From the NCBI GenBank assembly GCA_000827265.1, contig KN834798.1, positions 345,013 through 409,012 of the forward strand: a stretch of DNA of 64,000 nt, in the 5' to 3' direction. Positions 22,571 through 33,740 of the stretch are shown in pieces; the stretch's first letter is position 1; every line of letters begins with the position of its first letter. Position numbers and translations under genes: made by a program. Below the pieces are notes generated by a model. It was given only the letters and a program-made list of their open reading frames with translations. It was not told where the DNA came from and searched no databases. This DNA is from Collybiopsis luxurians FD-317 M1. Its lineage: Eukaryota; Basidiomycota; Agaricomycetes; Agaricales; Omphalotaceae.

Positions 22571-25500
22571 AACAATAGGCATCCTTTCCACTGCCTGTTT
22601 TTAGAGGCAGGGTGCCCTTTGCTGTAGTAGAATGCAGCTGCCTATTGCTGTATCTGGATACAGGCAGCCAGATGTGAGTGACTGTATTTGAAATGACTGC
22701 CTGCCAATACAAGAAGCTGATGCCTGTATCCATATGCAAAGTATCCATAAGTGTATTGCCTATTTTGATTATCTGCTGCTGTACTATACAGGTAGTGAAT
22801 TGAATCTGCATTCCAAATGGCTGCCTCTCCATACAGGAACCTGGATATCTGATGCCTGGTCATATATGTGGAGCTCATGATGGTTTCATCCAAAAACAGA
22901 GGATTTCGGGGCTGTCTCTAAAAACAGAGAATAGACTTTCACTGCCTGTTTCCAAATGCAGGATACTCCTTGCTGGATCAGGATACAGGTAGCTAGATGT
23001 AGGGTGCCTGTATGTGGAAGCAAGGAGTCTAGTTTACCTGCCTGTTTTGTAATGCTTGCTTCTGAACAGTTGCATCTACCTACATGTAAATGCAGATTGT
23101 CTTATGGCGGCATGTAGAAATAGGGAGCCTACCTTTACCTGCCTATAGTGCTTTGTGCAGAAACAGGGAGAATAATTTTACCTACCTGTTATGATATGCA
23201 GGGAAGTTCCTGCAGACAGTTGTATGTATATTATTTGACTGCTTTTGGAATCAGGGAGCTTACTTTTACCTGCCTGATTTGAAAACAGGCAGGTTGCAGT
23301 GAATGGTTGTATCCCAAAACAGGCAGCTAAAAATGTACACCCTGTTTTTAAATGCAGTAATTTGATGCCTGTATTCAAAGAGCTCTTTGACTGCATTTAG
23401 AAGCAGCGAGCGTAATATCATCTGCCTGTTTTGAAATGCAAGTTTCAGTGAATGGTTGCATCTCAAAACAGGCAGCTAAAAATGTACACCCTGTTTTTAA
23501 ATGCAGTAATTCAATGCCAGTTTGTATATTCATAGAGCTCTTTGACTGCGTTTAGAAGCAGGGAGCTTACTTTTACCTGCCTGTTTTGAAATGCAAGTTG
23601 TAGTGAATGGTTGCATCTCAAAACAGGCAGCTAAAAATGTAGACCCTGTTTTTAAATGCAGTAATTTGATGCCTGTATGTATATTCATAGAGCTCTTTGA
23701 CTGCATTTAGAAGCAGGGAACTTACTTTTACCTGCCTGTTTTGAAATGCAAGTTGTAGTGAATGGTTGCATCTCAAAACAGGCAGCTAAAAACGTAGACC
23801 CTGTTTTAAATGCAGTAATTTGATGCCTGTATGTATATTCAAAGAGCTCTTTTACTGCATTTAGGAGCAGGGAGATTACTTTTACCTGCCTGTTTTGAAA
23901 TGCAAGTTGTAGTGGATGGTTGCATCTCAAAACAGGGAGCTAAAAAATGTAGACCCTGTTTTTAAATGCAGTAATTTGATGCCTGTATGTATATTCAAAG
24001 AGCCCTTTGACTGCATCTAGAAGCAGGGAGCTTACTTTTACATATCTGTTTTGAAATGCAAGTTTCAGCGAATGGTTGCATCTCAAAACAGGCAGCTAAA
24101 AAAATGTAGACCCTGTTTTTAAATGCAGTAATTTGATGCATGTATTCATATTCATAGAGCTCTTTGACTACATTTAGAAGCAGGGAGCTTACTTTTACCT
24201 GCCTGTTTTGAAATGCAAGTTGTAGTGAATGGNNNNNNNNNNNNNNNNNNNNNNNNNNNNNNNNNNNNNNNNNNNNNNNNNNNNNNNNNNNNNNNNNNNN
24301 NNNNNNNNNNNNNNNNNNNNNNNNNNNNNNNNNNNNNNNNNNNNNNNNNNNNNNNNNNNNNNNNNNNNNNNNNNNNNNNNNNNNNNNNNNNNNNNNNNNN
24401 NNNNNNNNNNNNNNNNNNNNNNNNNNNNNNNNNNNNNNNNNNNNNNNNNNNNNNNNNNNNNNNNNNNNNNNNNNNNNNNNNNNNNNNNNNNNNNNNNNNN
24501 NNNNNNNNNNNNNNNNNNNNNNNNNNNNNNNNNNNNNNNNNNNNNNNNNNNNNNNNNNNNNNNNNNNNNNNNNNNNNNNNNNNNNNNNNNNNNNNNNNNN
24601 NNNNNNNNNNNNNCTGTTTTGAAATGCAAGTTGTAGTGAATGGTTGCATCTCAAAACAGGCAGCTAAAAAATGTAGACCCTGTTTTTAAATGCAGTAATT
24701 TGATGCCTGTATGTACATTCATAGAGCTCTTTGACTGCATTTAGAAGCAGGGAGCTTACTTTTACCTGCCTGTTTTGAAATGCAAGTTGTCGTGAATGGT
24801 TGCATCTCATAACAGGCAGCTAAAAATATGCACCCTGTTTTTAAATCCAGTAATTTCTTTGACTGCATTTAGAAGCAGGGAACCTAATTTTATCTGCCTG
24901 TTTTGAAACGCAAGTTTCAGTGAATGGTTGCATCTCCGAACAGGCAACTAAAAAATGTCGACCCTGTTTTTGAATGTAGTAATTTCATTGACTACATTTA
25001 GAAGCAGGGAGCTTACTTTTACCTGCTTTGAAATGCAAGTTACAGTGAATGGTTGCATCTCAAAACAGGCAGCTAAAAAATGTAGACCCTGTTTTTGAAT
25101 GCAGTAAATTGATGCCTGTATGTATATTCAGCTCTTTGACTGCATTTAGAAGCAGGGAGCTTACTTTTACCTGCCTGTTTTGAAATGCAAGTTGTAGTGA
25201 ATGGTTGCATCTCAAAACAGGCAGCTAAAATATACACCCTGTTCTTAAATGCAGTAAATTGATGCCTGTATGAAGCTTATTTTCACCTGCCCGTTTTGAA
25301 ATGCAAGTTGCAGTGAATGCTTTGAACTGCACATTTTCCAATAGTTATGTCTGAAAACAGGCAGCTACAAGCATACCACCTGCCTGAAAATGCAGGGTAT
25401 CCATTCCTAATCTCAAATATATATATGCACAATGCCCTAAGGCCATTGACTGCATCCAAAAACAGGGAATGTACTTTCTCCCTGCCTGTATTGAGGTGCA

Positions 25501-25640
25501 GATATTCTCAATTGTTGCATATTCCATAAGTGAATAGTCCTGGCCTGTATTTATGTGCAGTGTGCTTTATCATTGCATTCAAAATAGGTGGCTGACAATT
25601 TGATATTGTACTTGTGGACTGTCATTAAAATAGAAGTACA
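22571..25640. repeat. Left subterminal satellite array, ~155-bp unit
   Basis: The landmark GAATGGTTGCATC recurs at 23301, 23450, 23605, 23760, 23914, 24070 and 24226. After the assembly gap it is at 24638, 24794, 24922, 25047 and 25199. The spacing is 149-156 bp with two shortened units (128 and 125). Each unit holds cores of the type CCTGTTTTNAAATGCAG in alternating orientation. At 23578-23629, for example, TGCCTGTTTTGAAATGCAA is followed 14 bases later by its inverse TTGCATCTCAAAACAGGCA. Further on, ACCCTGTTTTTAAATGCAGT is paired with ACTGCATTTAGAAGCAGGG. The flanks (22575-23270 and 25260-25600) have the same cores at looser spacing. No protein-coding potential; apparent ORFs are artefacts. 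Confidence 0.95.
24233..24613. other. Assembly gap (381 N) inside the satellite
   Basis: A run of N flanked on both sides by the same satellite unit. Landmarks on either side are 412 bp apart, not a multiple of ~155, so the gap length is probably arbitrary and repeat copies may be missing. Confidence 0.99.
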
Positions 25641-25649
25641 ACTTTAATT

Positions 25650-26192
25650 CTACTTTAATAATGCGTCCGCAATCAGAATCAGGTCGCGAAGCTCATCCTC
25701 GAGCACTAGAATGGATTCAAGTTCTTGTTTTACTTCTTCCAAATCATCAGCTTTTCGCCCCATCGCCTCTTGCATGTCGTAAAGCTCACGATGCAGGTCT
25801 TCCCTCTTGTCCATTAATTTCTCTTTCGATTTCAGGACACTGCGCCAACGCCTTTGAAGTTGTTCTCCAGAGAAAGACGGGAGCCGCTCACGTTCATTAT
25901 ATGACTGAACGGTGCATCGCCGAACTAGAATTCATCGCGTAAGTATCAAAAATTTTCCCTGAAAAAGCAACTCACGCTGAAGAGCAGTCCATCTCTCTAG
26001 TGGCAGGCCATCCAGTGAACGATCCCGGTCAGTTTTATCTGACCAATCCAGTCCTGCATCACCAAAATCGGGTCTGACGTTGTTTAGGAGAGCGACACGC
26101 CTATGTCTATTGAATGGCGATGTAGGTTCTGGCTCCGGTGAGGCATCTGGAATGAGAGGCTCAAAATTGCTGGTTGAATTTGGCATGTCCAT
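25650..26192 (-). CDS. Coiled-coil protein of unknown function, element cargo 1
   Basis: Two exons. Exon 1 starts MDMPNSTSNFEPLIPDASPE, with a Pro/Glu-rich head, then FNRHRRVALLNNVRPDFGDA and RDRSLDGLPLERWTALQ. A GTGAGT...TAG intron (about 50 nt) leads in frame to LRRCTVQSYNERERLPSFSG, QLQRRWRSVLKSKEKLMDKR and a heptad-rich C-terminus (EVKQELESILVLEDELRDLI), stop at 25650. The in-frame junction and clean intron argue for a real gene. About 165 residues. The C-terminal two thirds should form a coiled coil, so oligomerisation or binding to another element protein is plausible. I do not recognise the family. It lies directly downstream of the RPA14-like gene on the same strand, 86 bp apart. Confidence 0.72.
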
Positions 26193-26277
26193 TTTGGAGG
26201 TTAGAAAGGTTTATTACCAAATTTGGCCACGGCTTTAAAATTCAAAGCGGCAAATTAATACAACTTCTATGATACGC

Positions 26278-26881
26278 CTATTTTTCGACTTCCACACTGC
26301 CCTGATCCAAAGCCGCGATAGCGGCGGCATTGTGCTGCGCATGTACATTGAAAATGTCAGTTGCCCATGGCTCCCGGTGGATAATATCAATAACAGATCT
26401 CATCATCTGCGTATCTGCAATCCTGTGTGTGAGGATTGGCAAAAACAGTGCCAGGTTCAAACTTACCCAGATCATTGCCCATATTCCTCATCCTTGTTGC
26501 GACGAGGAACTCCACACCCTCGTTGCAATATTTGCCAAGAATTTCAACAAATCTTGTCCATGGCTACAGAAGATAGTAAACAATTAACAGCCAACCAGAG
26601 TGATTTGACAGGATCTAACCTTGCCATCAACCAGCGTTGTACTAACTTGAACATGTACTTGATCACAAGTTAGAACCAGCAAAGAATCTCGGCGATCCTG
26701 AATCACTATAAGCGTCCCGTCGAGCCAATACACATATTGCATTTACCTCTATAATCTCACAGGGAAGGGTCACATAACAACCTACAAAACGAGGCAACAA
26801 TTTGCCATGTACGCGGGGACTAAATCCCTCGTATGGTTCAAGGGGTTCGGTTGACACTGCAGAAGTTGTGTCTTGAGTCAT
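26278..26881 (-). CDS. RPA14/Rfa3-like single OB-fold protein, element cargo 2
   Basis: Four short exons joined by 45-60 nt introns. Exon 1 (MTQDTTSAVSTEPLEPYEGF) leads into RVHGKLLPRFVGCYVTLPCE. Exon 2 gives DRRDSLLVLTCDQVHVQVST with TLVDGK. Exon 3 gives PWTRFVEILGKYCNEGVEFL and RMRNMGNDL. Exon 4 is IADTQMMRSVIDIIHREPW ... VEVEK stop. The order RVN-x-x-LLxxFVGxxV, a beta hairpin, V-x-V, W-x-FVEIxG, G(D/N)DL, then a helix is that of the replication protein A 14-kDa subunit (Rfa3), which helps RPA bind single-stranded DNA. An upstream in-frame Met (26920, MLKRLHHSLFSKL) could lengthen it. A host genome needs its own Rfa3; a copy inside a transposon suggests that the element recruits or replaces RPA during transposition. 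Homology is judged by motif order only. Confidence 0.65.
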
Positions 26882-27008
26882 GAGTTTTGAGAATAAGGAA
26901 TGATGAAGGCGTTTCAGCATTAAATAATGCGGCGCGCGCGGTCAGACGCGAAAAAAACTAAGTAGATTTTGACTAAACGGGTGCTGAAATGCCCTAATGA
27001 ATTTATCC

Positions 27009-27529
27009 CTAGTAAAGATCGTACCCCCCTTTTACGCGCAAACCCGATATATCACGATACCAAGATTGCCACATATCAGCCATCTCACTATCACAACATT
27101 CCAGAGCTTTGGAGTATCCTTCCAATGCAATAGCGAGGCATTGGTGTCTTTCCACATAAGCCGCATGCATGCGGCCAAGCATCTCCCCTAGGGCCCGTTT
27201 GAACATTTCACGTTGGTGCATAGTCACAGCCTCCTCTGTACTGTATCATCAGAATACTGAAACGAACCCTTAAAAAACGTACCTTGCGACACGGGGGAAA
27301 CTATGTTATCGCAAGAATGGGACATTATGATATCCTGAGCTGGATCGGCATACATACATGGAAGTCCAAATGAAATAACCAACCTTATTACTATGGCGAT
27401 GAGTAAATGGAGGAGTAGAAGGTGTATAATTTGAGGCTCACTGCTGATTTTGTAGAATTCTCTCAAGTGGACGGCCGCCCTTGTTGGAGTCAAATGCGAA
27501 AGAGATCAAGGTCGGGCGCCATCCGCCAT
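27009..27529 (-). CDS. Small helical protein of unknown function, element cargo 3
   Basis: The last exon encodes EEAVTMHQREMFKRALGEML and RMHAAYVERHQCLAIALEGY, ending VKGGYDLY. It is joined through a 40-50 nt intron to DIIMSHSCDNIVSPVSQ. A further upstream exon probably reads TRAAVHLREFYKISSEPQII plus a Leu-rich helix, which would start at MADGARP (27529). In that frame a TGA interrupts after MADGARP, so the 5' end is uncertain; a shorter start MYADPAQ at 27355 avoids it. No recognised domain; the conserved part is amphipathic helix. It is one of five consecutive minus-strand or divergent genes left of the transposase. Confidence 0.5.
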
Positions 27530-27766
27530 TGCAAATTTGATACCAATTGAGATACACGAGTGGAGATATACGTATTACGAACACCATCCAAAGAGACATG
27601 AATGATAGCAATTCGGAGAGACACAAACTACGTACTACCACTGGCTTGCTCAATGCCATGGTAGATTGCAAAAAGAAGATTGTAATAAAAATGTTATGCG
27701 CAGAGCCAGTCCAAATATATGTGAACAGAGAAAATTTGTATGAACCCACAGGTTCCGAAGGAGAGA

Positions 27767-29256
27767 TTATCTATTACTGCTGCCTTGCTCGATGCCATCT
27801 AATTGTTCCAGGAGCAGCTGCTTCTGTTTCAGCTCTCGCTCCAATGCATCCTTTTCCGCGCGTAATTGCTCATTCTCTGCGTCTTTAGCCTTGATAGTTT
27901 CATTGGCGTCATGATTTTTGGCGGCCAAATCTTGGTAAGTCGACCGGCGTGCAAGTTGGATAGAGGAGAAGGTCCGTGCCATACTGCAGTGAAGATCGTT
28001 GAGCAAATCCTCATTAGGCTCATCCAATAACCGACGAGATGTAAAGTGTATAAATGGTTTATGCCGCCCGTCTGGGGTGAGCGCACCAAAATACATCCAA
28101 CATCCCGTCTGTTCGCAGAGTCGCTCGAGCTGTAACGAGAATTCAACTCTTACATCGACTGCTCATGTAGTAGTGAGACGCTTACCCGGTTCAACAAAGG
28201 GGGGATAGCCCACCTAAAACGAGCGGTAGCATCCGACTCCTCTTTCAGGAATGTGGGGAGGGGATGTGTTCTCGGAACCACTGTTAATAGTAAATTAGAT
28301 GAGAGTGATACTAGAATAAAAGTGAGAGTGTACTCCATGGCAAAGTTCCACACCCCAGTCCAGAAATGCATCCATACGGGGTCTTAATGACTGCATTTCT
28401 GTCTACCAAGGCAGGAGTTTGAGGAGTCATTGCAAGAGTCAATACAGGAGTCTGGGGGGTGCTTAGCAGGGCAGCACCACGTGGAGGAGTGCTGGATGGA
28501 GGAGTGCTGGAGGAAGCAATGGCGCCACTGCCAGAAGATTCTTTGGCAGGCGTGAGGAGGGCAGGATCGATGGTTTGAGTGTACTGCACCCTGTTATGGT
28601 TGACCACAGTCCTGGTCAGGGTGGACTGTATAGACTGGTGAGTATAAATTCATTTTGCAAAATCAAACTCACCGTGTTGGCGACGGAGGGAGACGGAATC
28701 GTTTCCGAGTTACTCTGTCATAGAGTATGATTGAGAAGAACGCACGTTATCATCAGTATGGGACTTACAGGTGCAAAGAGATCCAGAGACGCTGCCCTAT
28801 TCCCTAGATTTATCGGCGAGCTCATTGCCTGAGTAGCAGCTGGCCGTACTGGAGTTGACGGATTTTGGGAGAAGGTGGTGCCGGGACGAGAACCACCATC
28901 TCCACCGTTGCGTCGAGTGAGTAACTGCTGGATCTCAGTGGCCGAGGCTCTCTCGGGGCACTCAATACCTGCAGCACTGATGGCCCTTCTCTACAATGAA
29001 TGCATTAGCTTGAGTCTGTTAGGATCTTATACATACATACCAAAGCACCATATGCCTTAGAATGCAGACAGTCCAGAGAAGTGCGCAGAGGGTGATCTGG
29101 ACACTGCTTACAGCGCTGTGGAGCGCGAGCTTTCTTCAAAAGGGGAGCCGGTTTGGTTTTGGTAGGTGAGTTCGATGAAGGATTTCGTTGGAAAAACTGA
29201 TTTTTCCTAGAAGGTGTTGGTTTTCTTGGGGATTTCCTGGGACTAGTAGTGGCCAT
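27767..29256 (-). CDS. Basic N-terminus + Cys cluster + coiled-coil protein, divergent partner of the transposase
   Basis: Six exons with good splice signals. Exon 1 starts MATTSPRKSPRKPTPSRKNQ, a basic SPRK-rich stretch like minor-groove (AT-hook/SPKK) binders. It then has a Cys/His cluster RCKQCPDHPLRTSLDCLHSK. Exon 2 continues RAISAAGIECPERASATEIQ; a Pro/Ser/Thr-rich middle follows (IDPALLTPAKESSGSG). The next exons read PRTHPLPTFLKEESDATARF-RWAIPPLLNR, then LERLCEQTGCWMYFGALTPD and KPFIHFTSRRLLDEPNEDLL. The protein ends in a long coiled coil (AENEQLRAEKDALERELKQK) with stop at 27767. About 430 residues. Its start lies 150 bp from that of the transposase, on the opposite strand, so the two share a promoter region and are probably co-expressed. 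A DNA-binding accessory factor is my inference; the family is not recognised. Confidence 0.72.
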
Positions 29257-29405
29257 GGACGCGACATGAACAAGCGAATTGCGAGCTTTTATAGCTCAAT
29301 GAGCGCTTATCTCATTACCTAAATTGAAAATGAATGAGCCCAAGTCTAAAATATCAAATCGAATACGAATGAGCCAAAGTCTAAAAGATCAAATCAGGTT
29401 CCGCC
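29257..29405. promoter_or_regulatory. Bidirectional promoter of transposase and partner gene
   Basis: The 149 bp between divergent starts at 29256 (minus) and 29406 (plus). It is AT-rich, with TTTTATAGCTCAATGAGCG near 29287-29305 and two near-repeats of AATGAGCC(A/C)AAGTCTAAAA (29331-29385). The repeated element is a candidate shared regulatory or transposase-binding site. Confidence 0.55.
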
Positions 29406-32400
29406 ATGTACCGTGATACTGTGAAGCGGTCGCCGTCCCCAGTCCCCCTGCGAGGAGCGACTCCCTGGGAGCTAGAACAGGATTACCTACCTCTACGACA
29501 GGAAGGTGGATCCGGTATTAGATACAGTCCTCAGAAAAAATCCCGTCGTACGAAAACTCTGGTTGTTGCAGCAAAGCGACAGAAGAGAGCACCTGCCCTA
29601 CAACGACAATCAGCAAGTACAGTCCAAGACACTTTGACTGATGGTGGACCTACCCAGAAACACAATCTCACAGTGCCTCAGACTGTTCCACCGCAGCAAG
29701 TCCAAGGAGAAGACATCTATAACAACACAGCACTTGTTTTCCCAGACACTCCCAATACCCAATTTCCATCCCCCATCACCAACAAAATTCATGAAGATTT
29801 TGCATATTACACTGAAAGTGTTCTTTCCAGATGCGTAGGATTCATTCGCTTGCACGGAATGATGTTTGCGGTGGAAGGATGGTCGGATCACACTGGGGAA
29901 GGAACAGTGAGTATTTTCTGCAGTGAGAGGTACTTGCTGACGCTCTAAACTAGGACCGGTGGTATCATTTTGAAGCGTCGACACAGGGAAACCATAGTAT
30001 CATTGTTTGTACTTGCCCGAATAGTGAATATCAGTGTATTCACAAGCGTTTCTATGCTTTACATGGTGTCTATCATTTTCCGATGACCGAGAGTGAATCG
30101 ACAGGTGTGTAAAAGGAGATATTCTTCTATGTAAAAGCTGATAATGAGATAGGATTGTACAAGCGGGTCATCATGTTTCGGAAAGAGATTACAGACATAG
30201 GTGGCGCGCTTGCCATTCACCACTTCTCCGTTGCCAAATCCAATGATGAACTGGGATTGGCACATCGAGCGATGGTGAGATACAAAGGCTCTGACACAGG
30301 TGAAGGCATATGGAAATGCTTCAAGGATGGAGCGGTGTGTGCTCATATAACTGCGGCTCGGAACTCAATGCGAGGAAGTTCTACCGATGGCGAGAGTGAT
30401 GAAGAAACCGAAGAGACGCCGTCTTCATGCAATATAGATATCTGTAAGTGTGGGATTATTGTCTTAGAACGCTGAAGACTGTTCTGAAAAGTTTCCTAAG
30501 CCAATCAGAGAAATTACAATGATCACAGGGCGGTCTCGTACTTACCAATACTCCCTCCTGCATGGGCGACACTCCCTCAAGAGAATGTCGCCTACGATCG
30601 ACCCCCGCCTCTTAGAATACCTCCTGAACTCATCAAGTTGGACCAATTTTCCTCCTGTTGCTGCAGGGATGGCGGACGAGCCTATTACAATCCCGAGAAA
30701 CCGACTCTAACAAGAAAGGGAGTCTTGTACACAACTCAAGAAGCCTTCACGGTCGATATCGAGCTGCAGGTCTGTCCAAGATGCCCCGCAGCAAGTCGAA
30801 AATTCATCGGCCCAGATCCCAGAAATATTGGCCTATTCAATTACAACAATCGACGTCTTTTTACGCACGAGCTGTTCACTGAGTATATTAGCGCATTCAC
30901 CAGCTCCGAAACACCCATTGATCCATGGGTTGAACACGTCACTCACCGATACCAGGAGACGGCCCACAATGACACAGATAGCATCCCCTTCATTGGTGGG
31001 GAATTGTTCAGGGTCGTGTGGTTTGCTTTCGTTTGGCTAATGACCCTCGAGCCCGAGCATCCCAATTTCAGGGGTTGTCCTCTGTGTAATGAGATGCCCA
31101 AGAATGTAATTTGGGATGGCGTCTCTATTTCTTTTGGCTGGAAGCAAGTAAATGACAGCCTCTGTCCTCCAACTTTCACCGACTCCGACTCAATCAAGCG
31201 CCCAAGTAGATCATGTCCGAATAAGGGGTGGCTGGGTGACGGCGCACGGCGCAAACAGCTGCGAGAGTGGTTGGGTAGTGGGCTAGACAGCAAAGTCCAA
31301 GCAGGAGATAAGAACAAGAAGAAACTGATTGAGAATGCCTTGGCCTGACAAACCCAATTTCACGACCTCAAACATTGGCTAGCGATGGAAGACAGTCATC
31401 TCGGCAAATTTTTCGAGAGATCTATGGGTTTCAATGTCCTGCATAGTGATTTTAGCTGGAAGCCTTGTGTCCAGCACCTTAGACTCTTCCAACTGGTGAG
31501 TGAATGCCATTTACTGCTGAATTTGCATCAAACTGAAAGGCATAAGCTGAGTGCTGAGGAATCAACTATCCAAGCAGTGAATCGACCAGCTCTGAGAGCA
31601 CTGAAAACCTTTGTCAATCATCCAACATATTCCAACGCTCGCGCCCTCGACTGTGTCCCAACCCTTTACAAAATCCTTGAAATGGAATACTGTGCAGCAA
31701 AGGGGTCATTTCCGGTCGATATACTCGGGGTTGTGCATTGGATGACCGGAAGAGCGGATGAAGTTCTGGGGAAGGTCCTTAATTCAAATACCGCATCTCT
31801 TGCACTCCTGAAGAAGACACCACCACCTGAACATGTTGCATCTGGAGGTACAGAGACTAGGGATTGGGAGAAGGTTAGTACTCATGGTTCGAGATTGGGA
31901 AAGATACTCACAACTGCATAGACCGGATGTTGGTACCTGCTGCCGCAGATACGCCAGAGACCGTTGTACCCTCACATACCCCATGATGGTAAGTCAGAGC
32001 TGAACCCAGAGCGTTCAGGAACATGTCGAAAGTACTATGATGAGTACTCAAAGAAACGACTAACTGGCAGAATCATGGCTTGCTGGTGCAGCCATAGTAT
32101 CTGCTACGGGTTCCATTGCATGCCACTCGCGGAAGGACGAAATGACGTGTTCTCAGCAATGTTAACAAGATGGCCCGAAGCACCGGAGCGTGTGGTATAC
32201 GACTACGCTTGCGCCCTGGGGCCATATTGCTGGACTCGGGAGCCGGAGTTCTTCGCCGACATGCAGTTCGTGATTGATGGGTTCCATTCGACTGGTCATA
32301 CAAAATGCTCAACCGCTTCCTTCCTCAAAACGTATGCCGATGTACAACCTGCTTTGGCAAAACTCAACTCTAGCGCGGCAGAGTGCGGGAATAGTGGTCT

Positions 32401-32530
32401 TGCGAGGATTCAAAAATCAGTTAGCTATATGGGACAAGAACGAGCAGTTTTATATTGTTGGGTATTTCTATGGATATGGAATCGTCTGCGCATTAGGAGC
32501 ATGTTTCAACGAAGTAAAAATGCATTGTAA
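29406..32530 (+). CDS. KDZ-like transposase with SWIM and Cys-cluster domains (possibly interrupted)
   Basis: About 950 residues over six exons. Exon 1 (29406-29906) is a basic, low-complexity leader with KKSRRTKTLVVAAKRQKRA. Exon 2 (from 29954) has a SWIM finger: CTCPNSEYQCIH (CxCx(n)CxH), with the adjacent WYHF and KRFYALHG. Exon 3 continues LGLAHRAMVRYKG and WKCFKDGAVCAHI. Exon 4 has the Cys cluster LQVCPRCPAASRKFIGPD, FNYNNRRLFTHELF, AFTSSETPIDPW, and RGCPLCNEMPKNVIWDGVSI. The C-terminal catalytic-type blocks are VVYDYACALGPYC, FVIDGFHSTGHTKCS and NSSAAECGNSGLARI. They match the YD-x-AC / H-x(n)-H-x(3)-C / E order I know from KDZ transposases; the two Asp and the Glu are DDE candidates. 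A TGA at 31346 breaks the frame unless an unusual GTCCAA...CTAG intron (about 31292-31381) removes it. Confidence 0.78.
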
Positions 32531-33740
32531 ATACCTAGTTTCACAATAGATGGGCAATATGGTATGCTATCCATTGTGCGACTATTCGGGATTTCCGTAA
32601 ACAGAACAAATCACTGTGCTAACTGAGGTTCCGATGTTAAGGTGTTGGCAGCCTGTCAATAGGATTTTTATTAAGTCTGCTTTCGCAGAGGGAAATACTC
32701 AGTATGGTACTCAGTAGTAGGGGGTCAAAGGATAGGTATCGAAGAGGAGGAAACCACTACATGAGTACAACAAGCATAAAATTAAGTGTCTAGTGTTAGT
32801 CTAATGGTATAATGGTACTGCTGGTTAATTGTATGTTGGCATATGTTCAATCCCCGAGTTGGTCGCTCTTTTATGGATGCCTTTTTCTCAAGTTTTTTGG
32901 ACTCTTTTTAAATAAATTAGTTTTTGAGAGAAAGGTAATAGCGATCTGAACTCTATATGATTTGCACCTTGAGACAAGGAAGCACTTGATAAATTGAGTT
33001 TGGGATGCTTTCGAGGATGTACTATGCACGGTCAACCGTCAGGGTTCCCTAATGCTGTTTAAGAACATTAACCAGACAACATAGAACTACGATGGAATAC
33101 ATGAGAACTACAGTTTTAATTAAACATCAATGGGAATTAGCGCATGCATCGGAACAAAACGCGGATGCAATTGACTTTATGAGACTTGGATACTCGTTGA
33201 TACTTCTCTATTAACCATACGAGTTTTCTATGTTCTGAATATTGCCCGTCAACACATTCCCTGCTTTCCCGTCACCTGGGCATTGCGATCCACCATGATG
33301 GTATGCACCTAGATGAGGAGTAAAAGAATTTAATCAAATTAATATTCTACTGCACACGAATGAATGAAACATGCCGATCCTAGTATTGGTGAGAGCGAGT
33401 GATAGTTGAATAAGACAGGTTGGGCAGGGAGCCTTCGAAGACTCGACGACGTTCGCGACAGCTCTATGAATGACAGTGAATCAATTCCACGATGCATATA
33501 AGGCGATGGGGGGGAACACAAGGGATCGTTGGCCACATTAACTTCACAAATCCAGTCGCCAACCACTCGCCAACCACTCGCCAACTCAATCGCCAACTCA
33601 ATCGCCAGGCTCAATACCATCCACATCACTAAGGTTCATTTGACTGCTCGAAGAACTCCTTTCAAAGACACATAGACCATGTACATTCACATATTGCAAT
33701 ATATTTCCGAACAGAATCTACACAGTTTGCAACAAAAAAG
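32531..33740. other. 1.2 kb without gene
   Basis: No convincing coding region on either strand. It contains a degenerate tRNA-like stretch (described separately) and, at 33560-33605, three tandem copies of GCCAAC(C/T)(A)... of the type CGCCAACTCAAT. It is probably the 3' flank of the transposase and of the minus-strand gene beginning at 34820. Confidence 0.5.
32797..32876 (+). other. Degenerate tRNA-like sequence
   Basis: An A-box-like TTAGTCTAATGGTATAATGG and, 40 bases on, a B-box-like TGTTCAATCCCC, followed by GCTCTTTT. The spacing fits a Pol III internal promoter, but the stems do not pair well. Likely a tRNA relic or SINE head. Confidence 0.35.

Noticed and set aside
23995..24689. Long ORFs across the N gap
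   Set aside because: They are open only because N codons are not stops; the flanks are satellite sequence.
22571..25640. CRISPR array (short repeats with spacers)
   Set aside because: The genome is clearly eukaryotic with spliced genes, the repeats alternate in orientation, and the sequences between them are themselves repeated from unit to unit.
25661..25942. Plus-strand ORF of 93 codons
   Set aside because: It is the antisense of the well-supported coiled-coil exon of the minus-strand gene.
29406..29948. Separate small gene at the 5' end of the transposase
   Set aside because: A GTGAGT donor and TAG acceptor join it in frame to the SWIM exon, so it is exon 1 of the same gene.
30943..31317. 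Minus-strand ORF of 124 codons
   Set aside because: Antisense shadow of the transposase Cys-cluster exon.
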